Positions 1-8,552 of a stretch of 16,847 bases of DNA are shown one piece after another. The position numbers and the translations under genes were made by a program. Under the pieces are notes generated by a model that was not told where the DNA came from, searched no databases, and was given only the letters and a program-made list of their open reading frames with translations. The stretch comes from an uncultured Pseudomonas sp. GTDB taxonomy: Bacteria; Pseudomonadota; Gammaproteobacteria; Pseudomonadales; Pseudomonadaceae. The number at the start of each line of letters is the position of its first letter. Position 1 is the stretch's first letter. The stretch spans positions 1 through 16,847 of the forward strand of contig CALUCI010000119.1 of the NCBI GenBank assembly GCA_943914515.1. Reading direction: 5' to 3'.

Positions 1-55
1 TTGCTCATAACTCCCCCAAGGGTTGGATTAGTGTCCAACTTCTTGGGGCAGTCCA
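1..55 (-). mobile_element. Probable terminal end of an IS3-family (IS150-like) insertion sequence, truncated by the window edge
   Basis: Read on the minus strand, base 55 begins TGGACTGCCCC, followed by AGAAGTTGGACAC. This resembles the terminal repeats of IS150-type IS3-family elements as I remember them. A GGGGGAG ribosome-binding site and an ATG at 8-6 (ATG AGC AA, Met-Ser) follow, which would be the first codons of a transposase orfA leaving the window. A two-part hairpin spans 14-48: CCCCAAG pairs with CTTGGGG, and inside it TTGGA pairs with TCCAA. The other end, the target duplication and the transposase lie outside the window. The alternative is a plain hairpin terminator of an unseen neighbour, but the start codon with its RBS argues for an IS end. 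Confidence 0.4.
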
Positions 56-65
56 CTGCTGGCCT

Positions 66-93
66 CATCGCCGGCAACGCCGGCTCCCACAGG
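66..93. repeat. REP-like palindrome (GCCGGC type)
   Basis: The stretch CATCGCCGGCAACGCCGGC followed by TCCCACAGG forms a small GCCGGC hairpin. It matches the common Pseudomonas REP class with a GCCGGC stem and a TCCCACAG flank. It begins about 10 bases from the putative IS end at 55. REP sequences are known landing sites for some Pseudomonas insertion sequences, so the closeness may not be chance. Confidence 0.55.
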
Positions 94-118
94 ATAGTCG
101 TAGCTGGCCGGTAGCCCC

Positions 119-140
119 GTAGGAGCGGGTTTACCCGCGA
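119..140. repeat. REP sequence, single copy, downstream of the Crp/Fnr gene
   Basis: GTAGGAGCGGGTTTACCCGCGA is the GTAGGAGCGGG class of Pseudomonas REP. Its CGGGT/ACCCG arms form a short hairpin. It lies 20 bases beyond the stop codon of the Crp/Fnr gene. The same REP class occurs as inverted pairs at 1461-1543 and 8553-8622, but no partner is visible here. Confidence 0.75.
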
Positions 141-160
141 GGCGCCAATGAACTCACCAC

Positions 161-850
161 CTACCCCGCAGCCAACTGCTCCAGCCGCGCCGCATCAAGA
201 ATCTCGATCTCGCCATAGCTCAAGCGCAACGCACCATCCTGCTCCAAAGCCTTGAGGATCTGGTTGGTGGTCTGCCGCGACAGCGACAGCATCAGCGCCA
301 GTTGCTCCTGGGACAACTGCAACACCCGCCGCGCGCCATCCACCTCGCCGTACCCCGCCGCCATCTGCAACAACCGGTACGCCAGGCGTGGGGCGGCGCC
401 CATCAGGCTTTTCTGCTCCAGCGCAACGAAGGCCAGGCGCAGCTTGTGGCTCATCAGCAAGGCGAACTCACGCCAGTACGCCGGGTGGTTTTCCAGCAGG
501 TTCAGCAGCACGGTCTGCGGCACCCAGAACAGGCTCGTCGGACCTTCGGCGAAGGCGTCGTGGGTACGCGGCTGGCCATCGAACAGGCAGATCTCGCCAA
601 ACCAGTGCGGCGCCTCGATCAAGGTCAGCAACGCTTCCTTGCCACCGGCGCTCACCGCGCCGATGCGTATCGCACCATCGAGCACCCCATACAAGCCACA
701 GGGCGCGTCGCCGCGCTGGAACAAACACTCGCCGGCGCCAAGGCTGCGCCGCCGGCCAGCCTGCAGCAGGCTGTCCTGCAAGGCCGGCGACAACTGCTTG
801 AACCAGTGACCGTGAAGCAGTTGCCGACGCCAGGTGTGCAGATCGCTCAT
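161..850 (-). CDS. Crp/Fnr-family transcriptional regulator
   Basis: The gene encodes a 229-residue DNA-binding regulator of CRP length and layout. A cyclic-nucleotide-binding-type beta-roll covers about residues 15-110. It carries Gly85-Glu86 and Arg95-Thr96 where E. coli CRP has G71-E72 and R82-S83, so nucleotide binding is possible but unproven. A long dimerisation helix follows (about 112-145). The C-terminal winged helix has recognition sequence SRQTTNQILKALE (191-203), which aligns without gaps to CRP SRETVGRILKMLE, giving E181 to Gln and R185 to Gln. There are no FNR-type N-terminal cysteine clusters. The frame is open upstream to 940, but the ATG at 850 is chosen because it starts a normal CRP N-terminus and leaves room for the divergent promoter region. 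The regulated process is unknown. A CRP-like palindrome at 867-890 suggests autoregulation. Confidence 0.9.
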   Translation of the reverse strand: MSDLHTWRRQLLHGHWFKQLSPALQDSLLQAGRRRSLGAGECLFQRGDAPCGLYGVLDGAIRIGAVSAGGKEALLTLIEAPHWFGEICLFDGQPRTHDAFAEGPTSLFWVPQTVLLNLLENHPAYWREFALLMSHKLRLAFVALEQKSLMGAAPRLAYRLLQMAAGYGEVDGARRVLQLSQEQLALMLSLSRQTTNQILKALEQDGALRLSYGEIEILDAARLEQLAAG

Positions 851-866
851 CGCAGCTCTCGAAGTG

Positions 867-890
867 AGTTTGTCGGGCACACGACAGACT
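867..890. promoter_or_regulatory. CRP-type palindrome between divergent genes
   Basis: TGTCG-N6-CGACA (871-886) has the 5-6-5 layout of a CRP site (TGTGA-N6-TCACA). The symmetry extends outward to 9-base arms with one mismatch (AGTTTGTCG and CGACAGACT). It lies 17 bases upstream of the Crp/Fnr start and about 40 bases before the RBS of the divergent DUF962 gene. It is a reasonable operator for the adjacent regulator, acting on one or both genes. Binding is inferred. Confidence 0.5.
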
Positions 891-939
891 GCGGCAACGC
901 CGGCGAGCATGCTCGTGCAACCCAACAGGAGGAACAACA

Positions 940-1464
940 ATGAAAAACCTCGTGGAACACCTGAGTCAATATGCCAGCTACCACCGTGATCCGCGCAACA
1001 TCGCCACCCATTTCGTTGGTATTCCCATGATCGTGGTCGCGGTCACCGTGCTGCTGTCGCGTCCGGGCCTGGCGCTGGGCGGCCTGTGGCTGTCGCCGGC
1101 ATTGCTGGTGGCATTGGCGTCGGTGTGGTTCTACCTGCGCCTGGACCTGCGCCTGGGCCTGGTGATGAGCGCCCTGCTGGCGGCCTGCCTGGGTGCCGGG
1201 CAGGCACTGGCGGTGCAGAGCACATCGGTGTGGCTGAGCGCCGGGCTGGGGTTGTTTCTGCTGGGCTGGGTGATCCAGTTCGTCGGGCATTACTACGAGG
1301 GGCGCAAACCGGCGTTCGTCGATGACCTGAGTGGTCTGATCGTCGGGCCGTTGTTCGTGGTGGCGGAGCTGGCGTTCATGCTGGGGCTGCGGCCGGAACT
1401 GAAGGCGGCCATCGAAGCCAATGCCGGGCCGGTGGCAGTCCGGCAGAAGAAGGCTGTGGTGTAG
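940..1464 (+). CDS. DUF962 / Mpo1-like integral membrane protein
   Basis: The gene encodes a 174-residue hydrophobic protein of the DUF962 (YGL010w/Mpo1-like) family. The yeast member Mpo1 is an Fe(II)-dependent 2-hydroxy fatty acid dioxygenase. In bacteria the role is not settled. Family hallmarks visible are the N-terminal YASYHRDPRN-IATH region (His15, His24) and the GHYYEGRKPAFVDDL block (His117, Glu120), where conserved histidines are thought to hold the metal. About four to five membrane segments are seen (roughly 25-40, 43-65, 70-92, 97-115, 130-150). The ATG at 940 follows a strong AGGAGG (929-934). It is divergent from the Crp/Fnr gene and may be its target. The stop codon TAG is part of the REP sequence at 1461. 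Confidence 0.85.
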   Translation: MKNLVEHLSQYASYHRDPRNIATHFVGIPMIVVAVTVLLSRPGLALGGLWLSPALLVALASVWFYLRLDLRLGLVMSALLAACLGAGQALAVQSTSVWLSAGLGLFLLGWVIQFVGHYYEGRKPAFVDDLSGLIVGPLFVVAELAFMLGLRPELKAAIEANAGPVAVRQKKAVV

Positions 1465-1543
1465 GAGCGGGTTCACCCGCGAGGCGCCAGCCGCATCAAT
1501 CAGGTTGTCTGCGCTGGCCTCTCGCGGGCAAGCCCGCTCCTAC
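1461..1543. repeat. REPIN (inverted pair of REP sequences) between convergent genes
   Basis: GTAGGAGCGGGTTCACCCGCGA (1461-1482) and the opposed copy TCGCGGGCAAGCCCGCTCCTAC (1522-1543) form an inverted REP pair with a 39-base spacer. It fills the gap between the convergent ends of the DUF962 gene and pcaC. No other terminator is seen here, so the folded element may end both transcripts. The TAG of its left arm is the DUF962 stop codon. Confidence 0.85.
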
Positions 1544-1547
1544 GGGG

Positions 1548-1940
1548 TCAGGCCCGCGACTCGACGCCCAGCTCATCCCACACCGATTCCGCCAGGTGGA
1601 AGGTCGCATTGGCCGCCGGAATGCCGCAGTAGATCGCGCTCTGCATCAGCACTTCCTTGATCTCGTCGCGGGTCACGCCGTTGTTGGCGGCGGCGCGCAG
1701 GTGCAGCTTCAACTCGTCGTTGCGGTTCATGCCGATCAGCATGGCGATGGTGATCAGGCTGCGGGTATGCCGCGGCAGGCCCGGACGGGTCCAGATATCA
1801 CCCCAGGCATGCCGGGTGATCATTTCCTGGAACTCGCCGTTGAACTCAGTCAGGTTGGTCAGGCTACGGTCCACATGGGCATCGCCCAGTACTGCGCGAC
1901 GCACCTGCATGCCAGCGTCGTAACGTTGTTTCTCATCCAC
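1548..1940 (-). CDS. pcaC: 4-carboxymuconolactone decarboxylase
   Basis: PcaC decarboxylates gamma-carboxymuconolactone to beta-ketoadipate enol-lactone, the third step after ring cleavage in the protocatechuate branch. The product is 130 residues, the usual single-domain length and not the PcaCD or PcaDC fusion found in some bacteria. The carboxymuconolactone decarboxylase fold is recognised from HAWGDIWTRPGLPRHTRSL (44-62), ELKLHLRAA (76-84) and the C-terminal YCGIPAANATFHLAE block (104-118, with Cys105 and His115). The start is a GTG at 1940, preceded at 8 bases by GAGGAG. The next in-frame ATG is codon 11 and would remove conserved residues. The gene is 12 bases downstream of pcaD, whose TGA lies beside this RBS, so translation is probably coupled. 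It is the last gene of the pca operon. Confidence 0.95.
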   Translation of the reverse strand: MDEKQRYDAGMQVRRAVLGDAHVDRSLTNLTEFNGEFQEMITRHAWGDIWTRPGLPRHTRSLITIAMLIGMNRNDELKLHLRAAANNGVTRDEIKEVLMQSAIYCGIPAANATFHLAESVWDELGVESRA

Positions 1941-1952
1941 GAAAACAGCTCC

Positions 1953-2744
1953 TCAACGGGCCAGCAGAAAGTCGATGACGCGGCGGCTGAACGGCTCGCC
2001 CACTTCGACGTTGGACAGGTGCGCGGCCTGGAACTCGGCGTACTCGGCGCCGGCCACATGCTCCTGGATGAACAGGCTGCCCGACGGCGGAGTCACCGCG
2101 TCAGCGCTGCCGGCGATGGCCAGCAACGGCACCTTGATCTCGCCCAGTTGGTCACGGAAATCGGCATCGCGCACGGCGGCGCAGTTGGCCGCGTAGCCTT
2201 GCGGTGAGGTGGCGGCGAGCATGTCGGTGATGCGCTTGGCCTGGTCCGGGTTGGCTTCGGAGAACGCCGGGGTGAACCAGCGGGCAATGGACGCATCACG
2301 CAGGCCGACCATGGCCGCTTCGCCGTCACGCAACACGGTTTCGATGCGCGGGTTCCACACCTCCGGCGAGCCAATCTTGGCCGCGGTGTTGCAGACGATC
2401 AGGCGGTTCAACCGCCCGGACGCGTTGACACCCAGCCACTGGCCGATCAGGCCGCCCATGGACAGGCCACAGAAATGCACCTTGTCGAGGTTCAGCGCGT
2501 CCAGCAGCGCCAGCACGTCAGCGCCCAGTTGCTCGATGCTGTATGGCCCCTCGGTCACCAGCGAATCGCCGTGGCCACGGGTGTCGTAACGCAGCACGCG
2601 GAAGTGCGCGGTGAAGGCCGGTATCTGGGTGTCCCACATGTGCAGGTTGGTGCCCAGGGAGTTGGACAGCACCAGCACCGGCGCGCCCTCAGGGCCTTCG
2701 AGCTGGTAATTCAGAACGCCATCGGCGAGTTGTACGCTTCCCAC
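1953..2744 (-). CDS. pcaD: 3-oxoadipate enol-lactonase
   Basis: PcaD hydrolyses beta-ketoadipate enol-lactone to beta-ketoadipate. It is a 263-residue alpha/beta hydrolase. The nucleophile elbow GLSMGG (93-98) carries Ser95, Asp215 is in GSADAVTPP, and His242 is in AAHLSN, completing a normal triad. The DTRGHG motif (54-59) after strand 4 is typical of the family. The reading frame opens at an ATG at 2789 inside the end of pcaB, but the start is set at GTG 2744. There the protein begins MGSVQLADGVLNYQ like known PcaD proteins, and a strong GAGGAGG stands 5 bases upstream. It lies 10 bases after pcaB and 12 before pcaC. Confidence 0.95.
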   Translation of the reverse strand: MGSVQLADGVLNYQLEGPEGAPVLVLSNSLGTNLHMWDTQIPAFTAHFRVLRYDTRGHGDSLVTEGPYSIEQLGADVLALLDALNLDKVHFCGLSMGGLIGQWLGVNASGRLNRLIVCNTAAKIGSPEVWNPRIETVLRDGEAAMVGLRDASIARWFTPAFSEANPDQAKRITDMLAATSPQGYAANCAAVRDADFRDQLGEIKVPLLAIAGSADAVTPPSGSLFIQEHVAGAEYAEFQAAHLSNVEVGEPFSRRVIDFLLAR

Positions 2745-2754
2745 AGCAGCCTCC

Positions 2755-4119
2755 TCAGGCTTTGAATCGTTGATGTTCGGCCACCGCACGCTCGACCCAG
2801 GCGCGAGCCTGACCGAGGTAATGGGCCGGGTCGAGCAGACGGTCGAGTTGTTCCGCCGAGAGTTCGGCGCTCACCTGCGGATCGTCACCGAGGACGGCGC
2901 GCAGGTGGCGCTGTTCGGCGACGGCACGTTTGCAGCAGGTTTCCAGCAGATGATGGGCGGCATCGCGGCCCAGGCGCTGGGCGAGAACGATGCTCACCGC
3001 CTCGGCCAGCACCAGGCCCTGGGTCAGGTCGAGGTTGCGGCGCATGCGCGCGGCGTCGACTTCCAGCCCCTGAGCGATGGTCAGTGCCTGACGCAAGGCA
3101 CCCGATACCAGGCAGCAGATTTCCGGCAGGGTTTCCCATTCGGCGTGCCACAGGCCGAGGCTGCGTTCGTGCTCCTGCGGCATGGCAGCAAACAGTGTGG
3201 AAAGCAGGCCCGGCACGCGGGTCGCGGCGCCGATCAGTACCGCAGCGCCGACCGGGTTGCGCTTGTGCGGCATGGTCGATGAACCGCCCTTGCCCGGCGC
3301 AGACGGCTCGAACACTTCGCCGGCTTCGGTCTGCATCAGCAGGCTGACATCACGGCCGAGCTTGCCGAGGCTGCCGGCGATCAGGCCGAGCACCGAGGCG
3401 AACTCCACCAGACGGTCGCGCTGGGTGTGCCAGGGTTGTTCCGGCAGGCTCAGATGCAGTTGCGCGGCCAGTGCTTCAGCCACCGGCAACGCCTTGTCGC
3501 CGAGTGCCGCGAGGGTGCCGGAGGCGCCGCCGAATTGCAGGGTGAGCAGGCGCGGCTTGAGTTCCTTGAGGCGTTCGCGGTGGCGGGTGACAGCACCGAG
3601 CCAGCCAGCGATCTTCATGCCCAGGGTCACCGGGGTCGCGTGTTGCAGCCAGGTCCGCCCGGCCAGCGGCGTTTCGGCATGGGCCTGGGCCTGCTCGGCA
3701 AGGGCGCCGGCCAGTTGCGCCAGGTCGGCCTCGATCAGCGCCAGGGCATCGCGCAGTTGCAGGACCAGGCCGCTGTCCATGGCGTCCTGGCTGGTGGCGC
3801 CGAGGTGCACATAGCGTTCGGCTTCCGGCACACCACTGGCGACCACTTTGCCCAGCGCCTTGACCAGCGGAATCGCCGAGTTGCCGGCGATGCCGATGGC
3901 CTCGGCCAGCGCGGCAAAGTCGTAGCGTTCGGCCTGGCAGGCCAACTCGATGGGCGCCACCACCACCGCCGGGATCACCCCTACGGCAGCTTCGGCGCGG
4001 GCCAGCGCCGCTTCGAAATCGAGCATGCCCTGGACGCGGCCACGGTCGGAAAAGATCTCGCGCATCGCCGGCGCGGTGAAATAGGCGTCGAACAACTGGT
4101 TGCCCGGTCGTGGAGTCAT
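2755..4119 (-). CDS. pcaB: 3-carboxy-cis,cis-muconate cycloisomerase
   Basis: PcaB lactonises 3-carboxy-cis,cis-muconate, the product of protocatechuate 3,4-dioxygenase, to gamma-carboxymuconolactone. The 454-residue product belongs to the fumarase/aspartase/argininosuccinate lyase superfamily and is probably a homotetramer in the cytoplasm. The three superfamily conserved regions are present: HLGATSQD (105-112), RTWLQHATP (155-163) and the signature GSSTMPHKRNP (279-289), whose serines sit in the mobile catalytic loop. Length matches bacterial PcaB. The ATG at 4119 is preceded by GAAGGA. It follows pcaT after 47 bases that contain a perfect hairpin (4137-4159), and pcaD begins 10 bases after it. 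Confidence 0.96.
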   Translation of the reverse strand: MTPRPGNQLFDAYFTAPAMREIFSDRGRVQGMLDFEAALARAEAAVGVIPAVVVAPIELACQAERYDFAALAEAIGIAGNSAIPLVKALGKVVASGVPEAERYVHLGATSQDAMDSGLVLQLRDALALIEADLAQLAGALAEQAQAHAETPLAGRTWLQHATPVTLGMKIAGWLGAVTRHRERLKELKPRLLTLQFGGASGTLAALGDKALPVAEALAAQLHLSLPEQPWHTQRDRLVEFASVLGLIAGSLGKLGRDVSLLMQTEAGEVFEPSAPGKGGSSTMPHKRNPVGAAVLIGAATRVPGLLSTLFAAMPQEHERSLGLWHAEWETLPEICCLVSGALRQALTIAQGLEVDAARMRRNLDLTQGLVLAEAVSIVLAQRLGRDAAHHLLETCCKRAVAEQRHLRAVLGDDPQVSAELSAEQLDRLLDPAHYLGQARAWVERAVAEHQRFKA

Positions 4120-4136
4120 GACAGGTCCTTCAACGG

Positions 4137-4159
4137 GGCGCGCCCGTCATGGGCGCGCC
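4137..4159. terminator. Perfect GC-rich hairpin between pcaT and pcaB (attenuator or processing site)
   Basis: GGCGCGCCC (4137-4145), a 5-base loop GTCAT, and GGGCGCGCC (4151-4159) form a 9-bp perfect, all-GC stem. No T-run follows on the minus strand, so it is not a classic terminator. It lies immediately after the pcaT stop (4167) and about 12 bases before the pcaB RBS. It more likely trims or stabilises the operon mRNA, or partly reduces readthrough. Confidence 0.45.
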
Positions 4160-4166
4160 GGCAGGG

Positions 4167-5456
4167 TCAATGGTCGTGGTGCAGGTAGGCGGCCTGTTTC
4201 GGCAGGCGCAGGCTGAACAGGAAGGCAACGGCCATCATCGCGGTAACGTACCAGTAAAACGTGTTTTCCATGCCCAGTGACTTGAGGCCCAGCGCCACGT
4301 ATTCCGCCGAGCCGCCGAACACCGCATTGGCCACCGCATAGGCCAGGCCAACGCCCAGCGCGCGCACTTGCGGCGGGAACATCTCGGCTTTCACCAGGCC
4401 ACTGATCGAGGTGTAGAAACTGACGATGCACAACGCCAGGGTGATCAGCAGGAAGGCCAGGAACGGGCTGGTGACAGTCTTCAGGGTCATCAGGATCGGC
4501 ACGGTGAACAGCGTGCCCAGGGCACCGAACAGCAACATCGAGTTGCGCCGGCCGATGCGGTCGGAAAGCATGCCGAACAACGGCTGCATGCACATGTAGA
4601 GAAACAGCGCGCCGGTCATGATGAAGCTGGCGGTCTTGGCACTCATGCCAGCGGTATTCACCAGGTACTTCTGCATGTAGGTGGTGAAGGTGTAGAAAAT
4701 CAGCGAGCCACCGGCGGTGTAGCCGAGCACGGTGATAAAGGCTGCGGTGTGATTGCGGAACAGCCCGGCGATGCTGCCGGCGTCCTTGTCGTTACGGGTT
4801 TCGGCGCTGCTGGTTTCTTCCAGCGAACGGCGCAGCAGCAGCGAGATCACCGCCGCGACGGCGCCGACCACGAACGGAATCCGCCAGCCCCAGGCGCGCA
4901 GTTCGTCTTCGCTGAGCAATTGCTGGAGGATCACCACCACCAGCACCGCCAGCAGTTGCCCGCCGATCAGGGTGACGTACTGGAACGAGGCGAAGAAACC
5001 ACGCTGGCCGCGCAAGGCGACCTCACTCATGTAGGTGGCGGTGGTGCCGTATTCGCCACCCACCGACAGGCCCTGGAACAACCGCGCCACCAGCAGCAGC
5101 GCCGGCGCCCAGGCACCGATACTGGCGTAGGTCGGCAGGCAGGCGATCACCAGCGAGCCGGCGCACATCATCAGCACCGAAATCATCATCGAATTCTTGC
5201 GGCCATGACGGTCGGCCACCCGGCCGAACAGCCAGCCACCGATCGGCCGCATCAGGAAGCCTGCGGCAAACACGCCAGCCGTATTGAGCAATTGCACCGT
5301 GGGATCGTCGGAGGGGAAAAACGCGGGGGCGAAGTAGATGGCGCAGAAGGCGTAGACGTAGAAGTCGAACCACTCGACCAGGTTGCCCGAAGACGCACCG
5401 ACGATAGCGAAGATGCGCTTGCTGCGTTCCTCGCCGGTGTAATGAATTGAACTCAT
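4167..5456 (-). CDS. pcaT: MFS transporter, putative beta-ketoadipate/dicarboxylate uptake protein
   Basis: This is a 429-residue inner-membrane protein with about 12 hydrophobic segments. It belongs to the metabolite:H+ symporter branch of the major facilitator superfamily, related to KgtP and ProP. Visible marks are GNLVEWFDFYVYAF (24-37) in TM1, the loop GRVADRHGRKNSM (78-90), RLFQGLSVGGEYG in TM4, and the second-half loop LSDRIGRRNSM. In P. putida the gene at this place between pcaF and pcaB is PcaT, assigned to uptake of beta-ketoadipate or related dicarboxylates. The substrate here is inferred from position and family. The ATG at 5456 follows AAGGAG at 9 bases. It is separated from pcaF by 121 bases, the widest gap inside the operon. 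Confidence 0.88.
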   Translation of the reverse strand: MSSIHYTGEERSKRIFAIVGASSGNLVEWFDFYVYAFCAIYFAPAFFPSDDPTVQLLNTAGVFAAGFLMRPIGGWLFGRVADRHGRKNSMMISVLMMCAGSLVIACLPTYASIGAWAPALLLVARLFQGLSVGGEYGTTATYMSEVALRGQRGFFASFQYVTLIGGQLLAVLVVVILQQLLSEDELRAWGWRIPFVVGAVAAVISLLLRRSLEETSSAETRNDKDAGSIAGLFRNHTAAFITVLGYTAGGSLIFYTFTTYMQKYLVNTAGMSAKTASFIMTGALFLYMCMQPLFGMLSDRIGRRNSMLLFGALGTLFTVPILMTLKTVTSPFLAFLLITLALCIVSFYTSISGLVKAEMFPPQVRALGVGLAYAVANAVFGGSAEYVALGLKSLGMENTFYWYVTAMMAVAFLFSLRLPKQAAYLHHDH

Positions 5457-5577
5457 GACTGCTTACTCCTTGGAGGATACAGAGAGTCTAGACACACTCA
5501 GTAACACTCTCGTTCCAAAGGACAATCACCCCGGACAGCCGGCCTTGCGTGGAGCCCGGCTGCCAAGGGTCATTGGT
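5457..5577 (-). other. pcaF-pcaT intergenic segment with inverted repeats
   Basis: The 121 bases hold an imperfect hairpin just after pcaF (CAGCCGG at 5536-5542 with CCGGCTG at 5556-5562, 13-base loop, no T-run). A second inverted repeat lies near pcaT (GAGAGT at 5482-5487 with ACTCTC at 5506-5511). I see no convincing sigma-70 or sigma-54 promoter and no PcaR-type half-site, so pcaT is probably read from upstream. Confidence 0.4.
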
Positions 5578-6779
<1,202 letters not shown>

Positions 6780-6780
<1 letters not shown>

Positions 6781-7559
6781 CAGGCTTCTCCCGGCGCTTG
6801 ACCGTGGGCCGCGGCGGTGCGGGCTTCGAGGTCGCGCAGCGCGCTCAGTTCGACTTCTGTCGGCTCGGCAGTGGTTTCCACCGTGTCGGCGAAGCGGATT
6901 GCCCAGCCGGTGGCGGCGACGATCTGCTCGCGGGTCACGCCCGGATGGATCGCGGTAACCACGAACTCATTGGTGCCGGCTTCCGGCTCCATGATGCACA
7001 GGTCGGTGATGATCCCCACCGGACCTTGGCCCGGCAGGCCCAGGCGCTGGCGCGAATCGCCGCCTTCGCCGTGACCGACCGAGGTGATGAAGTCCAGCTT
7101 GTCGACGAAGGCACGCGACGACTGCTTGAGGATGATCAGCACTTGCTTGGCGGAACCGGCGATCTCCGGCGCGCCGCCAGCACCTGGCAGGCGCACTTTC
7201 GGCGCATGGTAGTCACCGACCACGGTGGTGTTGATATTGCCGAAACGGTCGACTTGCGCAGCGCCGAGGAAGCCGACGTCGATGCGCCCGCCTTGCAGCC
7301 AGTAGCGGAAGATTTCGCCGGTCGGCACCACGGTGTCGGCGGTTTCGGCCAGTTCGCCGTCACCGATGGACAGCGGCAGCACGCTTGGCTTGGCGCCGAT
7401 AGGGCCGGATTCGTAGATCAGCACCACGTCGGGCGACGAGGTCAGGCGCGCCAGGTTGGCGGCCTTGGACGGCAGGCCGATGCCGACGAAGCAGACAGCA
7501 CCGTTGCGCAGGCGGCGGGCGGCAGCGACGGTCATCATTTCATTGGTGGAGTAGCTCAT
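6780..7559 (-). CDS. pcaJ: 3-oxoadipate CoA-transferase subunit B (CatJ type)
   Basis: With PcaI this subunit moves CoA from succinyl-CoA to beta-ketoadipate. The product is 259 residues. This is the length of the CatJ/GctB-like form known from Pseudomonas knackmussii B13, longer than the approximately 215-residue PcaJ of P. putida. The motif YESGPIGA contains Glu50, the expected catalytic glutamate that forms the acyl-CoA thioester intermediate in class I CoA-transferases. The segment GGRIDVGFLGAAQVDRFGNINTT is another family mark. Its ATG overlaps the pcaI stop by 4 bases (ATGA), and its stop overlaps the pcaF start by 1 base. The name catJ would be equally valid, but the pca context favours pcaJ. 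Confidence 0.93.
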
Positions 7560-8416
7560 TGTGCAGCCTCCGAAGCGCTGGCCAGTTTTGCCTTGAAGGC
7601 GTTGAAGTCGGCGGTGCCGCGAATGTATTCGTCGATCCAGGCGGTGAAGGTCTCGCGGTTGCGGGCAATCGGGTCCCAGGCCTGGTAGAAACGGTTGTCA
7701 CGCTCGTAGTAACCGTGGGCGTACGACGGGTGTGCGCCGCCCGGCACCAGGCACACGGCGGAGAGTGCCCAGGTCGGCAGCACGCAGGCGTTCATCGGCG
7801 CCTGCAGGTCGTCGACGATTTCTTCGACGGTGACGATGCAGCGTTTGGCCGCCAGCGCCGCTTCCTTCTGCACGCCGAGGATGCCCCACAGCAGTACGTT
7901 GCCCTTGCGGTCGGCCTTTTGCGCGTGGATCACGGTCACGTCCGGGCGCACCGATGGCACTGCTGCCAGCACTTCACCGGTGAATGGGCAGGTGACGCTC
8001 TTGATCAGCGGGTTGACCTTCGGCAGGTCGGAACCGGCGTAGGCACGCAGTACCGCGAACGGCAGGCCCGAGGCGCCGGCTACATAGGCGTTGGCGAGGT
8101 CGGCGTGGCTGTGCTCTTCGATTTCCATCGCTTGCGGCCACTGTTTTTCCACGGCATCGCGCAGGCGGTGCAGGGAGCCGACACCGGGGTTGCCGCCCCA
8201 GGAGAAAATCAGTTTTTTCGCGCAGCCGGCACCGATCAACTGGTCGTAGATCAGATCCGGGGTCATGCGTACCAAGGTCAGATCCTTCTTGCCCTGACGG
8301 ATGATCTCGTGACCTGCGGCGGTCGGAATCAGGTGGGTGAAGCCTTCGAGGGCAACGCTGTCACCGTCGTGGACGAACTGCTGCACGGCGTCGTGGAGCG
8401 AGAGAATTTCAGCCAT
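7556..8416 (-). CDS. pcaI: 3-oxoadipate CoA-transferase subunit A (CatI type)
   Basis: This is subunit A of the succinyl-CoA:3-ketoadipate CoA-transferase, 286 residues, the CatI/GctA-like size class rather than the approximately 230-residue PcaI of P. putida. Family features include VALEGFTHLIPTAAGHEIIRQ near the N-terminus, FSWGGNPGVGSLHR and the VIHAQKADRKGNVLLWG segment, which is typical of class I CoA-transferases. The ATG at 8416 follows CAGGAG at 6 bases. It is the first gene of the apparent pcaIJFTBDC operon. A PcaR-type double half-site overlaps its predicted promoter (8517-8544), giving a leader of about 95 bases. Regulation by PcaR with beta-ketoadipate is known in P. putida and is inferred here from the operator. 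Confidence 0.93.
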   Translation of the reverse strand: MAEILSLHDAVQQFVHDGDSVALEGFTHLIPTAAGHEIIRQGKKDLTLVRMTPDLIYDQLIGAGCAKKLIFSWGGNPGVGSLHRLRDAVEKQWPQAMEIEEHSHADLANAYVAGASGLPFAVLRAYAGSDLPKVNPLIKSVTCPFTGEVLAAVPSVRPDVTVIHAQKADRKGNVLLWGILGVQKEAALAAKRCIVTVEEIVDDLQAPMNACVLPTWALSAVCLVPGGAHPSYAHGYYERDNRFYQAWDPIARNRETFTAWIDEYIRGTADFNAFKAKLASASEAAQ

Positions 8417-8508
8417 GGAAGACTCCTGAATGTGCTGAGTCGAGGTCGGTTTTCAAGGCACCTTGAGCGGTGCCGGTATGAATTCAGAGTAAGGCGGGGT
8501 TGGGTGTC

Positions 8509-8547
8509 GTTCAATCCGATAATCGGCATAGCGTTCGGTTATCGAAC
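8509..8547 (-). promoter_or_regulatory. pcaI promoter with PcaR operator
   Basis: On the plus strand CGATAATCG (8517-8525), 10 bases, then CGGTTATCG (8536-8544) are inverted half-sites with one mismatch. On the minus strand the -10 reads GATTAT (8524-8519). The -35 position, 17 bases upstream, reads GTTCGA, a poor match to TTGACA, which suits a promoter that needs an activator. The known P. putida PcaR site, as I recall it, is GTTCGATAATCGCAC. PcaR is reported to contact both -35 and -10 there. Confidence 0.75.
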
Positions 8548-8552
8548 AGATT

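Noticed and set aside
851..940. Upstream extension of the Crp/Fnr gene to an ATG at 940
   Set aside because: It would add 30 hydrophobic residues to a cytoplasmic regulator and cover the divergent regulatory region. ATG 850 gives a standard CRP-length protein.
2745..2789. Upstream ATG of pcaD at 2789
   Set aside because: It lies within the end of pcaB and lacks the strong GAGGAGG that precedes GTG 2744. The extra 15 residues are not typical of PcaD.
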